A DNA stretch of 64,000 nt from Myxococcus stipitatus DSM 14675 (GCF_000331735.1 NC_020126.1:7567501-7631500); one strand, 5' to 3'. Positions 8,814-17,269 are shown, counted from the stretch's first letter. Numbers and translations are program-made. Notes: generated by a model not told the origin, from the letters alone.

Positions 8814-9233
8814 ATGACACGACTCACGCTGCCCGGCCTGTTGTTCGCCACGTTGACGGCTTGCGCCACCGCGCCTCGCGAGCCGCCCACGTCGGAGGCC
8901 ACGCCCCATGCCGCGGCCTGCCCGACCCAGAAGTTCGCGTTCGAGCAGGAGACGGGCTGCCGCAACGACGGCTCGGTGGAGTTCTGCCTCCCCACCGGCG
9001 ATGACGCACTGGTGGCGCGCGTGAAGGCCATCGCCCCCACGGTCCAGGTGGCGGGCGTCTCGCGCGGACGCGCCGGGTGCAACGTGCCCGAGGAGACGCT
9101 CTACTTCTTCCCCACCAGCGAGACCGAGTGCCACGCGCGACACGGCGCGCTCACGCCCGCCGCATGGGACACCCTCTGCCGCCTGGCCGAGCTCCCCGAG
9201 GTCCGCCAGCTCGTGCCCACCTGGTACGAGTAG
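8814..9233 (+). CDS. Small cysteine-containing lipoprotein of unknown function
   Basis: The 139-residue product begins with a lipoprotein signal peptide ending in LTAC (Cys17). The mature part contains six more cysteines and no recognised domain. The ATG at 8814 is chosen over 8805 because the GGAGG box (8798-8802) is 11 nt upstream of it and too close to 8805. It is probably an outer-membrane or periplasmic lipoprotein with disulfides. It is convergent with the cupin gene. Confidence 0.75.
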   Translation: MTRLTLPGLLFATLTACATAPREPPTSEATPHAAACPTQKFAFEQETGCRNDGSVEFCLPTGDDALVARVKAIAPTVQVAGVSRGRAGCNVPEETLYFFPTSETECHARHGALTPAAWDTLCRLAELPEVRQLVPTWYE

Positions 9234-9239
9234 CGGCGC

Positions 9240-9271
9240 CGCGAGAGTCCCTCACCCGTGGACTCGTCGCG
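9240..9271. terminator. Hairpin between convergent genes
   Basis: CGCGAGAGTCC (9240-9250) pairs with GGACTCGTCGCG (9260-9271) as an 11-bp stem with one bulged base and a 9-nt loop. It lies between the lipoprotein and cupin stop codons. There is no clear T-run. Confidence 0.4.
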
Positions 9272-9306
9272 CGGCCAGGGCGAGGCGCCCGACCCCGCAC
9301 CGAGCT

Positions 9307-9675
9307 TCACGCCTTCGCGGACGTCGCCTCACGCCCGCGCTCGTCGCGGCCGTGGACGGCGGCGGGAGGGCTGGTCGCCTCCACCGCGGAGAACGTCTCC
9401 AGAATCTTGTACGTGTGGCTGGCGCCACGAGGTACGAGCCACGAGTCCCCGGGGTTGAGCAGGATGACCTGCCCCTCCAGGAGCAGCTCCGCGCGGCCCT
9501 TCAGGACGAAACCCACCGTCTCGTAGTCGCGAGGGGCCGCCGGCCTGGCCTCTCCGGGTGGCTCGTCCTCCCACAGCCGCATGGACACTCGCACGCCGGA
9601 GGCCAGGTACTTCTGCCCCATCTCTCCCTTGGGAGAGCGCCGACTCTCCACCTTCTTCACGCTGGTATCTCCCAT
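9307..9675 (-). CDS. Small cupin-domain protein
   Basis: A 122-residue single-domain cupin. The first half shows PPGE...YETVGFVLKGRAEL and the second cupin motif is clear (NPGDSWLVPRGASHTYKI). The first motif lacks the usual HxH pair, with DYE at that place, so metal binding may be weakened or use other residues. The start at 9675 is preceded by AAGGAGACGAGG, and the longer upstream reading is Arg-rich and unlike the family. The function is unknown; small cupins bind sugars or act as isomerases or sensors. Confidence 0.82.
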   Translation of the reverse strand: MGDTSVKKVESRRSPKGEMGQKYLASGVRVSMRLWEDEPPGEARPAAPRDYETVGFVLKGRAELLLEGQVILLNPGDSWLVPRGASHTYKILETFSAVEATSPPAAVHGRDERGREATSAKA

Positions 9676-9766
9676 GCCTCGTCTCCTTCCACTGGGAAGG
9701 TAAGGAAGGAGACACCGCGCGACGCGCCCGCACCGACGCCCGCCTGGTTGGAGGGTGGGTGCCCGC

Positions 9767-9806
9767 AAAGACGAAGGCCCAGCCTTTCACATGGAAAGAC
9801 CGGGCC
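9767..9806 (-). terminator. Rho-independent terminator of the cold-shock gene
   Basis: A 13-bp stem, 9776-9788 against 9794-9806, with a 5-nt loop and G-T wobbles inside. On the minus strand it is followed by TTCGTCTTT. It lies 33 bp past the cold-shock stop codon. Confidence 0.75.
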
Positions 9807-9838
9807 TCGGGCTCACTCAAGGGTGGCCAGGATATCCG

Positions 9839-10048
9839 CTAGCCGTTGCTGGCGGCGCGCACGTTCTGCGCCTGCAGCCCCTTGGGGCCACGGGTCACCT
9901 CGAACTCCACGCGCTGCCCTTCCTGCAGGGTGCGGAAGCCATCCATGTTGATGGCGGTGTGGTGGCAGAACACATCCTCACCACCCTCTTGCGCGATGAA
10001 ACCGAAACCCTTGGCGTCGTTGAACCACTTCACAGTACCAGTTGCCAT
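9839..10048 (-). CDS. csp: Cold-shock domain protein (CspA family)
   Basis: A 69-residue OB-fold single-stranded nucleic acid-binding protein. Both RNP motifs are present: KGFGFI (residues 13-18) and DVFCHHTAI (25-33; the usual phenylalanine of V-F-V/F-H is followed by Cys). The length is typical. The start has a purine-rich AGAAAGAAGAAGG before it. Upstream is more than 300 bp without a gene, which fits the long 5' leader of temperature-regulated csp mRNAs, and a strong terminator follows. It likely acts as an RNA chaperone. Confidence 0.95.
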   Translation of the reverse strand: MATGTVKWFNDAKGFGFIAQEGGEDVFCHHTAINMDGFRTLQEGQRVEFEVTRGPKGLQAQNVRAASNG

Positions 10049-10391
10049 GTGACCTTCTTCTTTCTGCTAGACGGCGACCCGGGACCAGCCGGACCACCAG
10101 TGCGGGGCGGACATCGCTCCGACACTGCCGCGACAATCTACCTCGTGGGCTGCTTTGTCCACCTGCTCCCCGCCCACCGGGCAGGCAGTCGTCGACCAGG
10201 TGACATTCCGCGAGGCTGACGGTCGCTCGAGATGTCAACAGAGCACACTCGACTCTTCATCCCGAGTCCGGCATCGGCCTTCACGTTTCTTCATGCGGCT
10301 CCGGCGCGCCCTTCATACCCGCCCTCTACCTTCCTGCTCGTCATCCCGGCGCGCCCCCTGACGGGGCCCGCCTCATGAAGGAGCAGGACAC
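10049..10391. other. Divergent intergenic region between csp and the CpxP-like operon
   Basis: This 343-bp stretch must hold the promoters of both divergent units. On the minus strand a perfect TTGACA lies at 10233-10238 without a convincing -10 at normal spacing, and a TAGATT lies near 10134 that would give a leader of about 85 nt. I see no RNA gene and no coding signal here. Confidence 0.5.
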
Positions 10392-10913
10392 ATGTTCGGA
10401 TTCTTGTTCGGCAGCGCTTGTCTCGCGGGGCTCGTCTACACGGTGAAGGGCGGGCGCCGCTGGCACCATCACCCCCGCGGAGGCGGCAGCCCGTGGGGCT
10501 GGCGCATGAAGCTGCGCTGGTTGTTCGAGCGGCTGGAGACCTCTCCTGGGCAGGAGAAGGTCATCATCAAGGCCACCGAGGAGCTCACGGAGTCGCTCAG
10601 CGGCCTGCGCGACGAGCTGACGCCCACCCGCACCACCCTCGCCCAAGCGATGCGGGGAGAACACTTCGACGGCGCGGCGGTGCGTGAGCGCTTCGCCCAG
10701 CACGACGTGAAGATGGAGGAGATTCGCCGCACGGTGCTGGGTGCCCTCTCGCAGGTGCACGAGGCGTTGGACCCTCGGCAGCGGCGTGAGCTGGCGGACA
10801 TCATCGAGCGGGGCTGGGGCGGAGGACACCACGGCTGGCACCGGCGTGGCTGCGGCCGGCGCCACGAGTGGCGGGGTGAACATCCCCGAGGCGATGACCC
10901 TCGGATGATGTGA
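10392..10913 (+). CDS. Spy/CpxP-like periplasmic metal/stress-sensing protein
   Basis: A 173-residue protein with an N-terminal membrane or signal segment (FGFLFGSACLAGLVYTV), His-rich HHHPRGGG and GGGHHGWHRRGC patches, and an amphipathic helical core ending in ALDPRQRRELADIIE, which matches the LTxxQ-type motif of the Spy/CpxP/heavy-metal-sensor group. AAGGAGCAGG precedes the ATG. Family members are periplasmic chaperones or sensors that restrain a CpxA-type kinase. Here it heads a row of four genes ending in a response regulator and histidine kinase, so it probably senses envelope or metal stress for that pair. Confidence 0.8.
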   Translation: MFGFLFGSACLAGLVYTVKGGRRWHHHPRGGGSPWGWRMKLRWLFERLETSPGQEKVIIKATEELTESLSGLRDELTPTRTTLAQAMRGEHFDGAAVRERFAQHDVKMEEIRRTVLGALSQVHEALDPRQRRELADIIERGWGGGHHGWHRRGCGRRHEWRGEHPRGDDPRMM

Positions 10914-10948
10914 GTCCATGCCCGCCGCCCACCACGAGGACCCCCACC

Positions 10949-11170
10949 ATGCGCCGTCGCCTGCTCATCGTCCTGCTCGGCTTGGGAACCATCGGAGGCT
11001 ACGCGTCCGGCTTCGCCAGCCTCGCCCGCCATCACCCCGCCTGCCCTTCCGGAGGGGGGGCGGGGCGCTGGCGGCCCCACACTCCCTGGACCGGGGCGCC
11101 CCCGGCCAGCGCCCTGACGCCCGAGCCGGCGACGTCCATGTCCCCGCCTCCCGCCCCAGCCGCACGGTAG
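10949..11170 (+). CDS. Small membrane-anchored protein in the CpxP-RA-like cassette
   Basis: A 73-residue reading frame whose N-terminus (MRRRLLIVLLGLGTIGGYASGF) is a clear signal or membrane anchor, followed by His and a Pro/Ala-rich tail. It sits between the CpxP-like gene and the response regulator with 35- and 14-bp gaps. No domain is recognised. Small size and low complexity make the call tentative. Confidence 0.5.
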   Translation: MRRRLLIVLLGLGTIGGYASGFASLARHHPACPSGGGAGRWRPHTPWTGAPPASALTPEPATSMSPPPAPAAR

Positions 11171-11184
11171 AGTCCGCCCCATCC

Positions 11185-11865
11185 ATGTCCACGCGTGTCC
11201 TGCTCATCGACGACGACAGCCGCCTGTACGAATTGCTCGCCCAGTACCTGGGGCAGAACGGCGTCAGCGTCGCCCACGCACCTGATGGAGGGCGCGGGTT
11301 GGCGGCGCTGGAGGCGAGCGCGTACGACGCGGTGCTGTTGGACGTGATGATGCCGGGCATGGATGGGCTGGAGGTCTGCAAGCGCATCCGCGCCAAGAGC
11401 CGCATCCCCGTGGTCATGCTCACGGCCAAGGGGGATGAGACGGACCGCGTGGTGGGGCTGGAGCTGGGGGCGGACGACTACCTGCCCAAGCCCTTCAGCC
11501 CTCGGGAGCTGCTCGCCAGGCTGCGCGCGGTGTTGCGCCGCTCGCAGCCGTCGGCGGTGGCGGACCGGCTGGAGGCGGGCGGGTTGTCCATCGACGTGGC
11601 GGGCCGCGAGGTGCGCAGCGAGGGGCGGCTGGTGGACCTCACGGGCCTGGAGTTCGACCTGCTCGTGGCGCTGGTGCGCAGGGCCGGGCGGGTCATCCCG
11701 CGCGATGCGCTGCTGGGGGAGGCGGGGCGCAGCGACACCGTGGTGGGCGAGCGCACGGTGGATGTCCACATCTCGCATCTGCGGCAGAAGCTGGGCGACG
11801 TGGGCACCCGGCTCATCAAGACGGTGCGCGGCGTGGGCTACGTCTTCGCCAAGGAGGGGGCGTGA
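11185..11865 (+). CDS. OmpR/CpxR-family response regulator
   Basis: A 226-residue regulator. The receiver domain (residues 1-118) has the acidic pocket DDD at 9-11, phosphoacceptor Asp53, a Thr in VVMLTAKGD and Lys in YLPKPFSP. The winged-helix DNA-binding domain (about 130-226) has the hallmark ERTVDVHISHLRQKLG and ending TVRGVGYVF. The ATG at 11185 is chosen because it begins the receiver fold; the in-frame stretch upstream reads through a different gene. The stop overlaps the kinase start (TGATG), so the pair is translationally coupled. Confidence 0.95.
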   Translation: MSTRVLLIDDDSRLYELLAQYLGQNGVSVAHAPDGGRGLAALEASAYDAVLLDVMMPGMDGLEVCKRIRAKSRIPVVMLTAKGDETDRVVGLELGADDYLPKPFSPRELLARLRAVLRRSQPSAVADRLEAGGLSIDVAGREVRSEGRLVDLTGLEFDLLVALVRRAGRVIPRDALLGEAGRSDTVVGERTVDVHISHLRQKLGDVGTRLIKTVRGVGYVFAKEGA

Positions 11866-13550
11866 TGCGCCGCCGCGACGACAAGCGCCGCGGACGGAGG
11901 TCCCCGCGGGACGAGTGCGAGTCGTGTGGTCCTCAGTGCAAGGACACGCCCGAGGGCCCCGAGGACTGTTCGTTCGACGAGGGCGAGGACGGGCACAAGG
12001 TCGAGTGGCACTGGGTCAGTGACTCGGGCGACAAGGCGTACTCCTACAAGGAGCGGCGAGGGTCGGGCGACGAGGGGGACAAGGGGCGCGACGTCGAGTG
12101 GCACTGGGTCGATGAGTCGAAGGGCGAGGCGTACTCCTACAAGGAGCAGCGCCGCGAGGCCGACCGGGTGCGGCGCCAGGCGTGGGAAGCCGCGCACGCG
12201 CACATGCGGGAGCACTGGAAGCACCACCGGCGCATGAGCTGGCGGCAGCACTGGCGCATGAGCCAGCTGGGCCACTTCGTGCGGGCCCGGCTCCACCGGC
12301 GGCTCTTCCTGTGGTTCGGCCTGAGCATCTTCTTGACCTGTGTGGTCGTGGCCACGGTGTTCAACCTCGTGGGTGGAACGACGTGGAAGCAGGAGATGGA
12401 GCGCATGCGGACCTTCGCGGGCCATCGCTTCGAGGAGGTCTGGGACGAGCCCGCGCGACGGGAGGCCCTGGCGCAGTCCATCGCGAAGGACCTGGACGTC
12501 GACGTCGAAATCAAGGACGCGAGTGGGCAGGTGCTCGTGCTGGCGGGCGGGCTCTGCAAGCACACGGAGATCTCCATTCCGGTGATGCGGGGTGACACGA
12601 CGCTGGGGCAGGCGCGGCTCTGCTACGGGAGCAAGCGGGGCAAGGAGCCGCTGAAGTTCATGCTGCCGATGCTCGCGGCCTGCCTCGTCCTCTGGATGGC
12701 GTCGGGGAAGATGGCTCGCAGGCTGGCCAAGCCCGTGGATGTGCTGGTGCAGGCCACCGAGGCCCTGGGCTCGGGGCGGCTGAATGCGCGCGCCGAGGTG
12801 CATCCTCATGCGACGGGTGAGTTCGCGGTGCTCGGGGTGGCGTTCAACGACATGGCCCGGCGCATCGAGAAGCAGGTGGCGGACCAGCGCGAGCTGCTCG
12901 CGGCGGTGTCCCATGAGCTGCGCACACCGCTGGCGCGGCTGCGGGTGCTGACGGAGCTCCTGCGCGACGGTGGGGGCAATCCGAAGACGCTGGACCAGGT
13001 GGACCGGGAAGTGGTGGAGCTGGATGCCCTGGTGGGCGAGCTGCTCGCGAGCTCCCGGCTGGACTTCGGGCAGATAACGCCTCGGGTGCTGGATGGGCGG
13101 ACGCTCGCGATTCAAGCCCTGGAGCGGGCGGGACTGGCGCCGGAGATGTTGGACATGGACACGTCGGACGCGGGACTGGTGGGCGACGCCACGCTGCTGG
13201 GCCGAGCCCTGGCCAACCTGCTGGACAACGCGCGAAGGCACGGTGGGGGTGCGCTCGCCCTGCGCATCCAGCGGCAGGACGAGCACCTCGCCTTCTGCGT
13301 GGAGGACCGAGGCCCTGGGTTCCAGGAGGGAGAGGCGGCGCGAATCTTCCAGCCGTTCTATCGCAAGGACCAGAGCACGGAGGCGCGCGAGGCGGGCTCA
13401 CTGGGCCTGGGGCTCGCGCTCGTCGAGCGCATCGCCCAGGCTCACGATGGAACGACCTTCGCGGAGAACCGCGAGGGCGGCGGAGCACGCGTGGGCTTCA
13501 CGGTGCGCAAGGCGGGCCCTGTGCGAGAGGAGAAGCCCGCGGTGGCGTAG
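11865..13550 (+). CDS. CpxA-like sensor histidine kinase with Cys-rich, WHW-repeat N-terminal extension
   Basis: A 561-residue kinase. Order: cytoplasmic head of about 145 residues, TM1 (147-169), a periplasmic loop of about 95 residues, TM2 near 265-285, HAMP, HisKA with His350 in VSHELRTP, then HATPase with NLLDNARRHGG, DRGPGF and GLGLALV. The head is unusual: four Cys (18, 21, 25, 35) and two copies of VEWHWV...AYSYKE (46-63 and 77-94), followed by a basic His/Trp/Met-rich stretch. A longer form using GTG 11862 adds one residue. Autophosphorylation at His350 and transfer to the upstream regulator are expected. The head could bind metal or act as an intracellular input. Confidence 0.93.
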   Translation: MRRRDDKRRGRRSPRDECESCGPQCKDTPEGPEDCSFDEGEDGHKVEWHWVSDSGDKAYSYKERRGSGDEGDKGRDVEWHWVDESKGEAYSYKEQRREADRVRRQAWEAAHAHMREHWKHHRRMSWRQHWRMSQLGHFVRARLHRRLFLWFGLSIFLTCVVVATVFNLVGGTTWKQEMERMRTFAGHRFEEVWDEPARREALAQSIAKDLDVDVEIKDASGQVLVLAGGLCKHTEISIPVMRGDTTLGQARLCYGSKRGKEPLKFMLPMLAACLVLWMASGKMARRLAKPVDVLVQATEALGSGRLNARAEVHPHATGEFAVLGVAFNDMARRIEKQVADQRELLAAVSHELRTPLARLRVLTELLRDGGGNPKTLDQVDREVVELDALVGELLASSRLDFGQITPRVLDGRTLAIQALERAGLAPEMLDMDTSDAGLVGDATLLGRALANLLDNARRHGGGALALRIQRQDEHLAFCVEDRGPGFQEGEAARIFQPFYRKDQSTEAREAGSLGLGLALVERIAQAHDGTTFAENREGGGARVGFTVRKAGPVREEKPAVA

Positions 13551-13590
13551 CAAGCGAAAGAGCCGAGCCCCGGTGCATCGGGCTCGGCTC
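13551..13590 (-). terminator. Terminator between the kinase and cupredoxin-lipoprotein genes
   Basis: An 11-bp perfect stem, GAGCCGAGCCC (13560-13570) against GGGCTCGGCTC (13580-13590), with a 9-nt loop. On the minus strand TTTCGCTT follows, so it mainly serves the lipoprotein gene, and it could also stop the convergent kinase transcript. Confidence 0.7.
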
Positions 13591-13613
13591 CTCACGGACG
13601 GCGACAGTCCACG

Positions 13614-14432
13614 CTACTTCTTGGCGGAAGCGTCCGCCGCGCTGAACGCGAAGGACACGTCCGTCGGCGCGTCGTCCTTCACGACAACCTCGGCCGTCTT
13701 CGTGCCGAACGTCTCGTGCCAGGCCTCCACGGTGTACGTCCCCGCGGGCATGCCCTGGAGGGTGAACGCCCCATCCGCGCCCGTCGTGGCGTAGAACGGG
13801 TTCGCATTGCTCAGCACGTACGCGGTCATCCACGGGTGGATGTCGCACTTGAGCTTCAGCACCTCGTCCGCCGGGACGGGCTTGTTCACGGCCGCGCCCA
13901 TGGGCGGCTGCGCGACGTTGAAGGCCGCCTTCGCCCCCACCAATCCCCGCACGTTGTGCAGCGTGCCGTCGCTGTTCTTGAAGGCCACCGACTGGCCCAC
14001 CATCGCGCCCTGGACTCGCGGCACGTAGGTGCACTTCGACTGGTCGACCACCACCGGCGTGGACGGAGCAGAGACTCCCTCGACCGCCCCACGCACGCGC
14101 ACCAGCACGTTCTGGAGCTTGCCGTCCTTCACCAGCACCGACTCGTCCTTCGCGCTCCGCCCCTCACAGGCGGGGTCGCTGCTCGCGGGCAGGTCCTCGG
14201 CGGGCGGCGGCGTCCCGGTGAAGGTCACCGTGCCCTTCACCACACCCTTCCCCGAGGGCGCCTGGATCGGCGAGGCCGCGTGGACCTTCTCGGCCACGGG
14301 CGCGGGCGCCGCACTCGGCGCCGAGGGGGTGGAAGGAGGCGCGGCCGGAGCAGCCTCCTCCTTCTTGCATGCAGACAGGGACAGGAGCCCCGCGGCCCCC
14401 AGCATCGTCAGGCCGAGCGTGCGCAGCGTCAT
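13614..14432 (-). CDS. Cupredoxin-like lipoprotein with carboxypeptidase-regulatory-like domain
   Basis: A 272-residue lipoprotein (signal ending LSAC, Cys22), then an Ala/Pro linker and a plastocyanin-like domain. His159 (in LHNV), Cys196, His199 and Met202 (in KCDIHPWM) match the type 1 copper ligand set His-Cys-His-Met. Residues 205-265 form a small beta-sandwich resembling the CarboxypepD_reg domain (GADGAFTLQGMPAGTYTVEAW). It probably acts as a periplasmic electron carrier or copper-binding protein. It is last in the co-directional series ctaB-ABC transporter, which fits a link to terminal oxidase assembly or respiration. A GAGGAGA box precedes the ATG. Confidence 0.87.
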   Translation of the reverse strand: MTLRTLGLTMLGAAGLLSLSACKKEEAAPAAPPSTPSAPSAAPAPVAEKVHAASPIQAPSGKGVVKGTVTFTGTPPPAEDLPASSDPACEGRSAKDESVLVKDGKLQNVLVRVRGAVEGVSAPSTPVVVDQSKCTYVPRVQGAMVGQSVAFKNSDGTLHNVRGLVGAKAAFNVAQPPMGAAVNKPVPADEVLKLKCDIHPWMTAYVLSNANPFYATTGADGAFTLQGMPAGTYTVEAWHETFGTKTAEVVVKDDAPTDVSFAFSAADASAKK

Positions 14433-14516
14433 CGTGCAGTCTCCTCGGAGAACTCGAACTTCGTCCGCCTTCCCTCGTAGCGAATGGAGGCGGGCCTGTC
14501 CAACAGCGTGTCCGAG

Positions 14517-15371
14517 CTACTCGCGGCGGCTGACGCTCACCGCCGCCAGGCCCAGGAACACGGTCGCGAAGGCCAGCAACACCGGCACCTCCCACCCCGC
14601 TCCGGACATGGACGTGCCCACCGACAGCGACGCCTCCGCGCCATACAGCGCGCGCCGCACGCCCTCCACGGAGAAGCGCATCGGGTTGACCGTCATCACC
14701 CACGACAGCCACGTGCCCGCGCCCTTGAGCGGGAACATCGCGCCCGAGAGCACCCACATGGGCAGCAGCACGATGCTCATCACCGCGTGGTAGCCCGCGC
14801 TCGAGCGCACCCACCACGCCAGCGACATGCCCATGCCCGTCAGCGCCAGCGCGGACAGCACCATCACACACACGAGCAGCGGCAGGTTCACGGTGGACGC
14901 GCTCACTCCCGCCAGGGGCGCGAGCAGCAGGAACAGCGACGCCTGCATCAGCGCGATGGCCGACGAGCCCAGCGCCTTGCCCAGCACCACCGCCAGCCGG
15001 GAGCCCGGCCCCGCCAGCACCGCCTGGAGGAAGCCCTCGCGGCGGTCCTCGATGACGGTGATGGTGGCGAAGATGGCGCTGAACAGCAGCACCATCGTGA
15101 CGACGCCCGGGAAGAAGAACTGCTGGTAGCCCAGGCCCTGCGCGCCCTCCACGCGGAACGAGCCCGCGAAGCCCGAGCCGATGACGAACCAGAACAGGAT
15201 GGGCTGCGCGAGCGCGCCGACGACGCGGCTGGGCTGGCGGAAGAAGCGCACCACGTCGCGCGCCATCAACACGCGCACCGTCGCCCACTGCAACGCGAGC
15301 GTCCCCGGCACGGCCGGGGCGGGAGAAGTGGCCGCCACGGGGGGCCGCGCGGTGGAAACCTCGGCGTTCAT
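14517..15371 (-). CDS. ABC-2 type transporter permease
   Basis: A 284-residue permease with six predicted membrane segments and the ABC-2 membrane core (RQPSRVVGALAQPILFWFVIGSGF near residue 45, the conserved EDRREGFLQAVLAGP loop near 120). It pairs with the ATPase gene, overlapping it by 4 bp (ATGA). The substrate is unknown; DrrB- and NodJ-like exporters have this architecture. In this setting (between ctaB and a cupredoxin lipoprotein) an export step for heme, copper or oxidase maturation is a guess. Confidence 0.9.
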   Translation of the reverse strand: MNAEVSTARPPVAATSPAPAVPGTLALQWATVRVLMARDVVRFFRQPSRVVGALAQPILFWFVIGSGFAGSFRVEGAQGLGYQQFFFPGVVTMVLLFSAIFATITVIEDRREGFLQAVLAGPGSRLAVVLGKALGSSAIALMQASLFLLLAPLAGVSASTVNLPLLVCVMVLSALALTGMGMSLAWWVRSSAGYHAVMSIVLLPMWVLSGAMFPLKGAGTWLSWVMTVNPMRFSVEGVRRALYGAEASLSVGTSMSGAGWEVPVLLAFATVFLGLAAVSVSRRE

Positions 15372-16357
15372 CGGCGTCTCCTCGGCGCGGGCTCCGCGGC
15401 CGGTACATCGGCGCCCAGCGCGCGCCCCGTCAGCTGGAGGAACACATCCGCCAGCGTCGGCCGGCGCAGCGACACGGACGACAGCCGGCCGGCGGGAAAG
15501 GCCTCCACCAGCCGAGGCACCAGCGCATGGCCCTGCCGGGCCTCCACCTGCACCTTCCCCTCCACCACCTTCGCGTCCACGCCCAGCTTCTCGCGCACCT
15601 CGCGCGCCAGCACCTCGGGCTCGGACGCTTCCACGGTGAGGATGTCCCCACCCATGCGCGACGCCAGCGCCGCCGGCGTGTCACACGCCACCAGCCGCCC
15701 CGCGTCCAACACCGCCAGGCGGTCACACACCTCGGCCTCGTCGGCGCGGTGGGTGGTGAGCAGCACGGTGATGCCCTCCGCGTCGCGCAGCCGCTTCAGG
15801 TGCGCCCAGAAGGTGCGAAAGGCCGCTTCGTCCAACCCCTGCGTGGGCTCGTCCATCAGCACGACGCGCGGCTGGTGCACCAGCGCCCGCGCCAGCTCCA
15901 GCCTGCGGCGCATGCCGCCGGACCACGTCCCCACCCGCTCGTCGCCCCGGTCCAACAGCCCGATGAGGCCCAGCATCGCCTCCACCCGCTCGCGGGCCCG
16001 CTCCCCCGTCAGCCCGTACAGCCGGGCCCCGAGCATCAGGTTCTCGCGCGCGGTCAGCAGGTCATCGAGGCTGCCTCGCTGGAAGATGATGCCCATCTGC
16101 CGGCGCAGCGCCGGGTCGCTGAGCGACAGCTCACGCCCCTCGAAGCGGACCTGGCCCGCGTCGGGCGCCAGCAGGCCCGCCAGGATCTGGAAGGTGGTGG
16201 ACTTGCCCGCGCCGTTGGGACCGAGCAGGCCCAGGATTTCTCCGGGCCTCACCGACAGCGTCAGCCCGTCCACCGCGACACGGCCCTTGAAACGTCGGGT
16301 CAGCCCTTCGAGGTGGAGCAGCGGGGCTGGGGAGGTGGAGGACGAGCTATCAAGCAT
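15368..16357 (-). CDS. ABC transporter ATP-binding protein (DrrA/CcmA-like)
   Basis: A 329-residue ATPase with Walker A GPNGAGKS (46-53), signature WSGGM, Walker B VVLMDEP and the H-loop TTHRADEAE. A C-terminal extension after residue 230 contains the beta-rich domain common in DrrA-type exporters. It energises the adjacent permease, with which it overlaps by 4 bp. The start lies 27 bp after the ctaB stop, so the genes are probably one operon. Confidence 0.93.
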   Translation of the reverse strand: MLDSSSSTSPAPLLHLEGLTRRFKGRVAVDGLTLSVRPGEILGLLGPNGAGKSTTFQILAGLLAPDAGQVRFEGRELSLSDPALRRQMGIIFQRGSLDDLLTARENLMLGARLYGLTGERARERVEAMLGLIGLLDRGDERVGTWSGGMRRRLELARALVHQPRVVLMDEPTQGLDEAAFRTFWAHLKRLRDAEGITVLLTTHRADEAEVCDRLAVLDAGRLVACDTPAALASRMGGDILTVEASEPEVLAREVREKLGVDAKVVEGKVQVEARQGHALVPRLVEAFPAGRLSSVSLRRPTLADVFLQLTGRALGADVPAAEPAPRRRR

Positions 16358-16384
16358 GGGCGGTGTCCCGCCGGCAGCCCCGCG

Positions 16385-17269
16385 CTAGCCGCGGGGAACG
16401 CGGTCCAGACACAGCGCCGCGAACAATCCGGTGAGGTAGATGAGCGAAAAGAAGAACGCCTGGCGCGCCCAGGGCTTCCCGAGGCGCTTGAAGAAGCCCC
16501 ACGCTCCCAGGCCCAGGAAGCTCAGCCCCAGCACGGCCGCGGCCGCCAGGTACCAGGAGCCGGCGATGTGGAGCTGGAAGGGCAGCATCGTCATGGGCAC
16601 CAGCGCCACCAGGTAGAGGACCACCTGGGCGCGCGCGGAGTCGTCACCGCGCTCCAGCGGCACGGACTTGAGCCCCGCGGCCGCGTACTCCTCCTTGCGG
16701 AACAGGGCGATGGCGATGAAGTGCGGCATCTGCCACAGGAACAGGATGGCGAAGAGCGCGAAGCCGCCCGCGTCCACCTGGTTCGTGACGGCCGTCCAGC
16801 CCATCAGCGGAGGCAGCGCGCCGGGCACCGCGCCCACAATCATGGCCGCGGCGGTGCGGGCCTTGGCCGGCGTGTACGCGAACACGTAGCTCAGGAGCGC
16901 GAGCAGCCCCAGGGCCGCCGTCAGGAGGTTCGCCCCCAACGCCAGCGCGGGGAGCGACACCAGCGCCAGGGAGATGCCGAACCACAGCGCCACCGCGGGC
17001 TCCATCCGACCGGACGGCAGCGGGCGGTTGCGCGTGCGCTCCATGAACTGGTCGCTGTGCCGCTCCCAGTAGCAGTTGAGCGTGTTGGCCGCGCCCACCG
17101 TGCCCGCCGTGGCCAGCAGCGTCACCAGCGCATGGCCCGCGGACAGCGGGCCGGGCGCCAGGAACATGCCGCCCGCGGTGGTGATGAGCACCAGGCTGGA
17201 GAGCCGGGGCTTCATCAAGGAGAGCAGGTCGGACGCGGTCGTCGACACGGCTTCGGCACGCGCGCTCAA
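16385..17269 (-). CDS. ctaB: Protoheme IX farnesyltransferase (heme o synthase)
   Basis: A UbiA-family membrane prenyltransferase of 294 residues from the TTG at 17269 (GGAG 6 nt before it); a GTG at 17338 would add 23 residues of no family character. The first prenyl-diphosphate motif reads NCYWERHSDQFMERTRNRPL; the expected Asp is Glu in the DRDxD position. The second motif region is YTPAKARTAAAMIVGAVPGALPPLMGW. Nine or so membrane helices are apparent. The enzyme converts heme b to heme o for heme-copper oxidases. The downstream ABC transporter and cupredoxin lipoprotein could serve the same pathway. Confidence 0.93.
   Translation of the reverse strand: MSARAEAVSTTASDLLSLMKPRLSSLVLITTAGGMFLAPGPLSAGHALVTLLATAGTVGAANTLNCYWERHSDQFMERTRNRPLPSGRMEPAVALWFGISLALVSLPALALGANLLTAALGLLALLSYVFAYTPAKARTAAAMIVGAVPGALPPLMGWTAVTNQVDAGGFALFAILFLWQMPHFIAIALFRKEEYAAAGLKSVPLERGDDSARAQVVLYLVALVPMTMLPFQLHIAGSWYLAAAAVLGLSFLGLGAWGFFKRLGKPWARQAFFFSLIYLTGLFAALCLDRVPRG

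Noticed and set aside
10233-10238. TTGACA on the minus strand as the csp promoter
   Set aside because: No acceptable -10 is found at 16-18 bp; a weak TAGATT elsewhere is not enough for a separate call.
11185-11865. A response regulator starting at 10918
   Set aside because: The receiver fold begins at 11185; the upstream in-frame stretch reads through the small membrane-protein gene and is Pro/Arg-rich.
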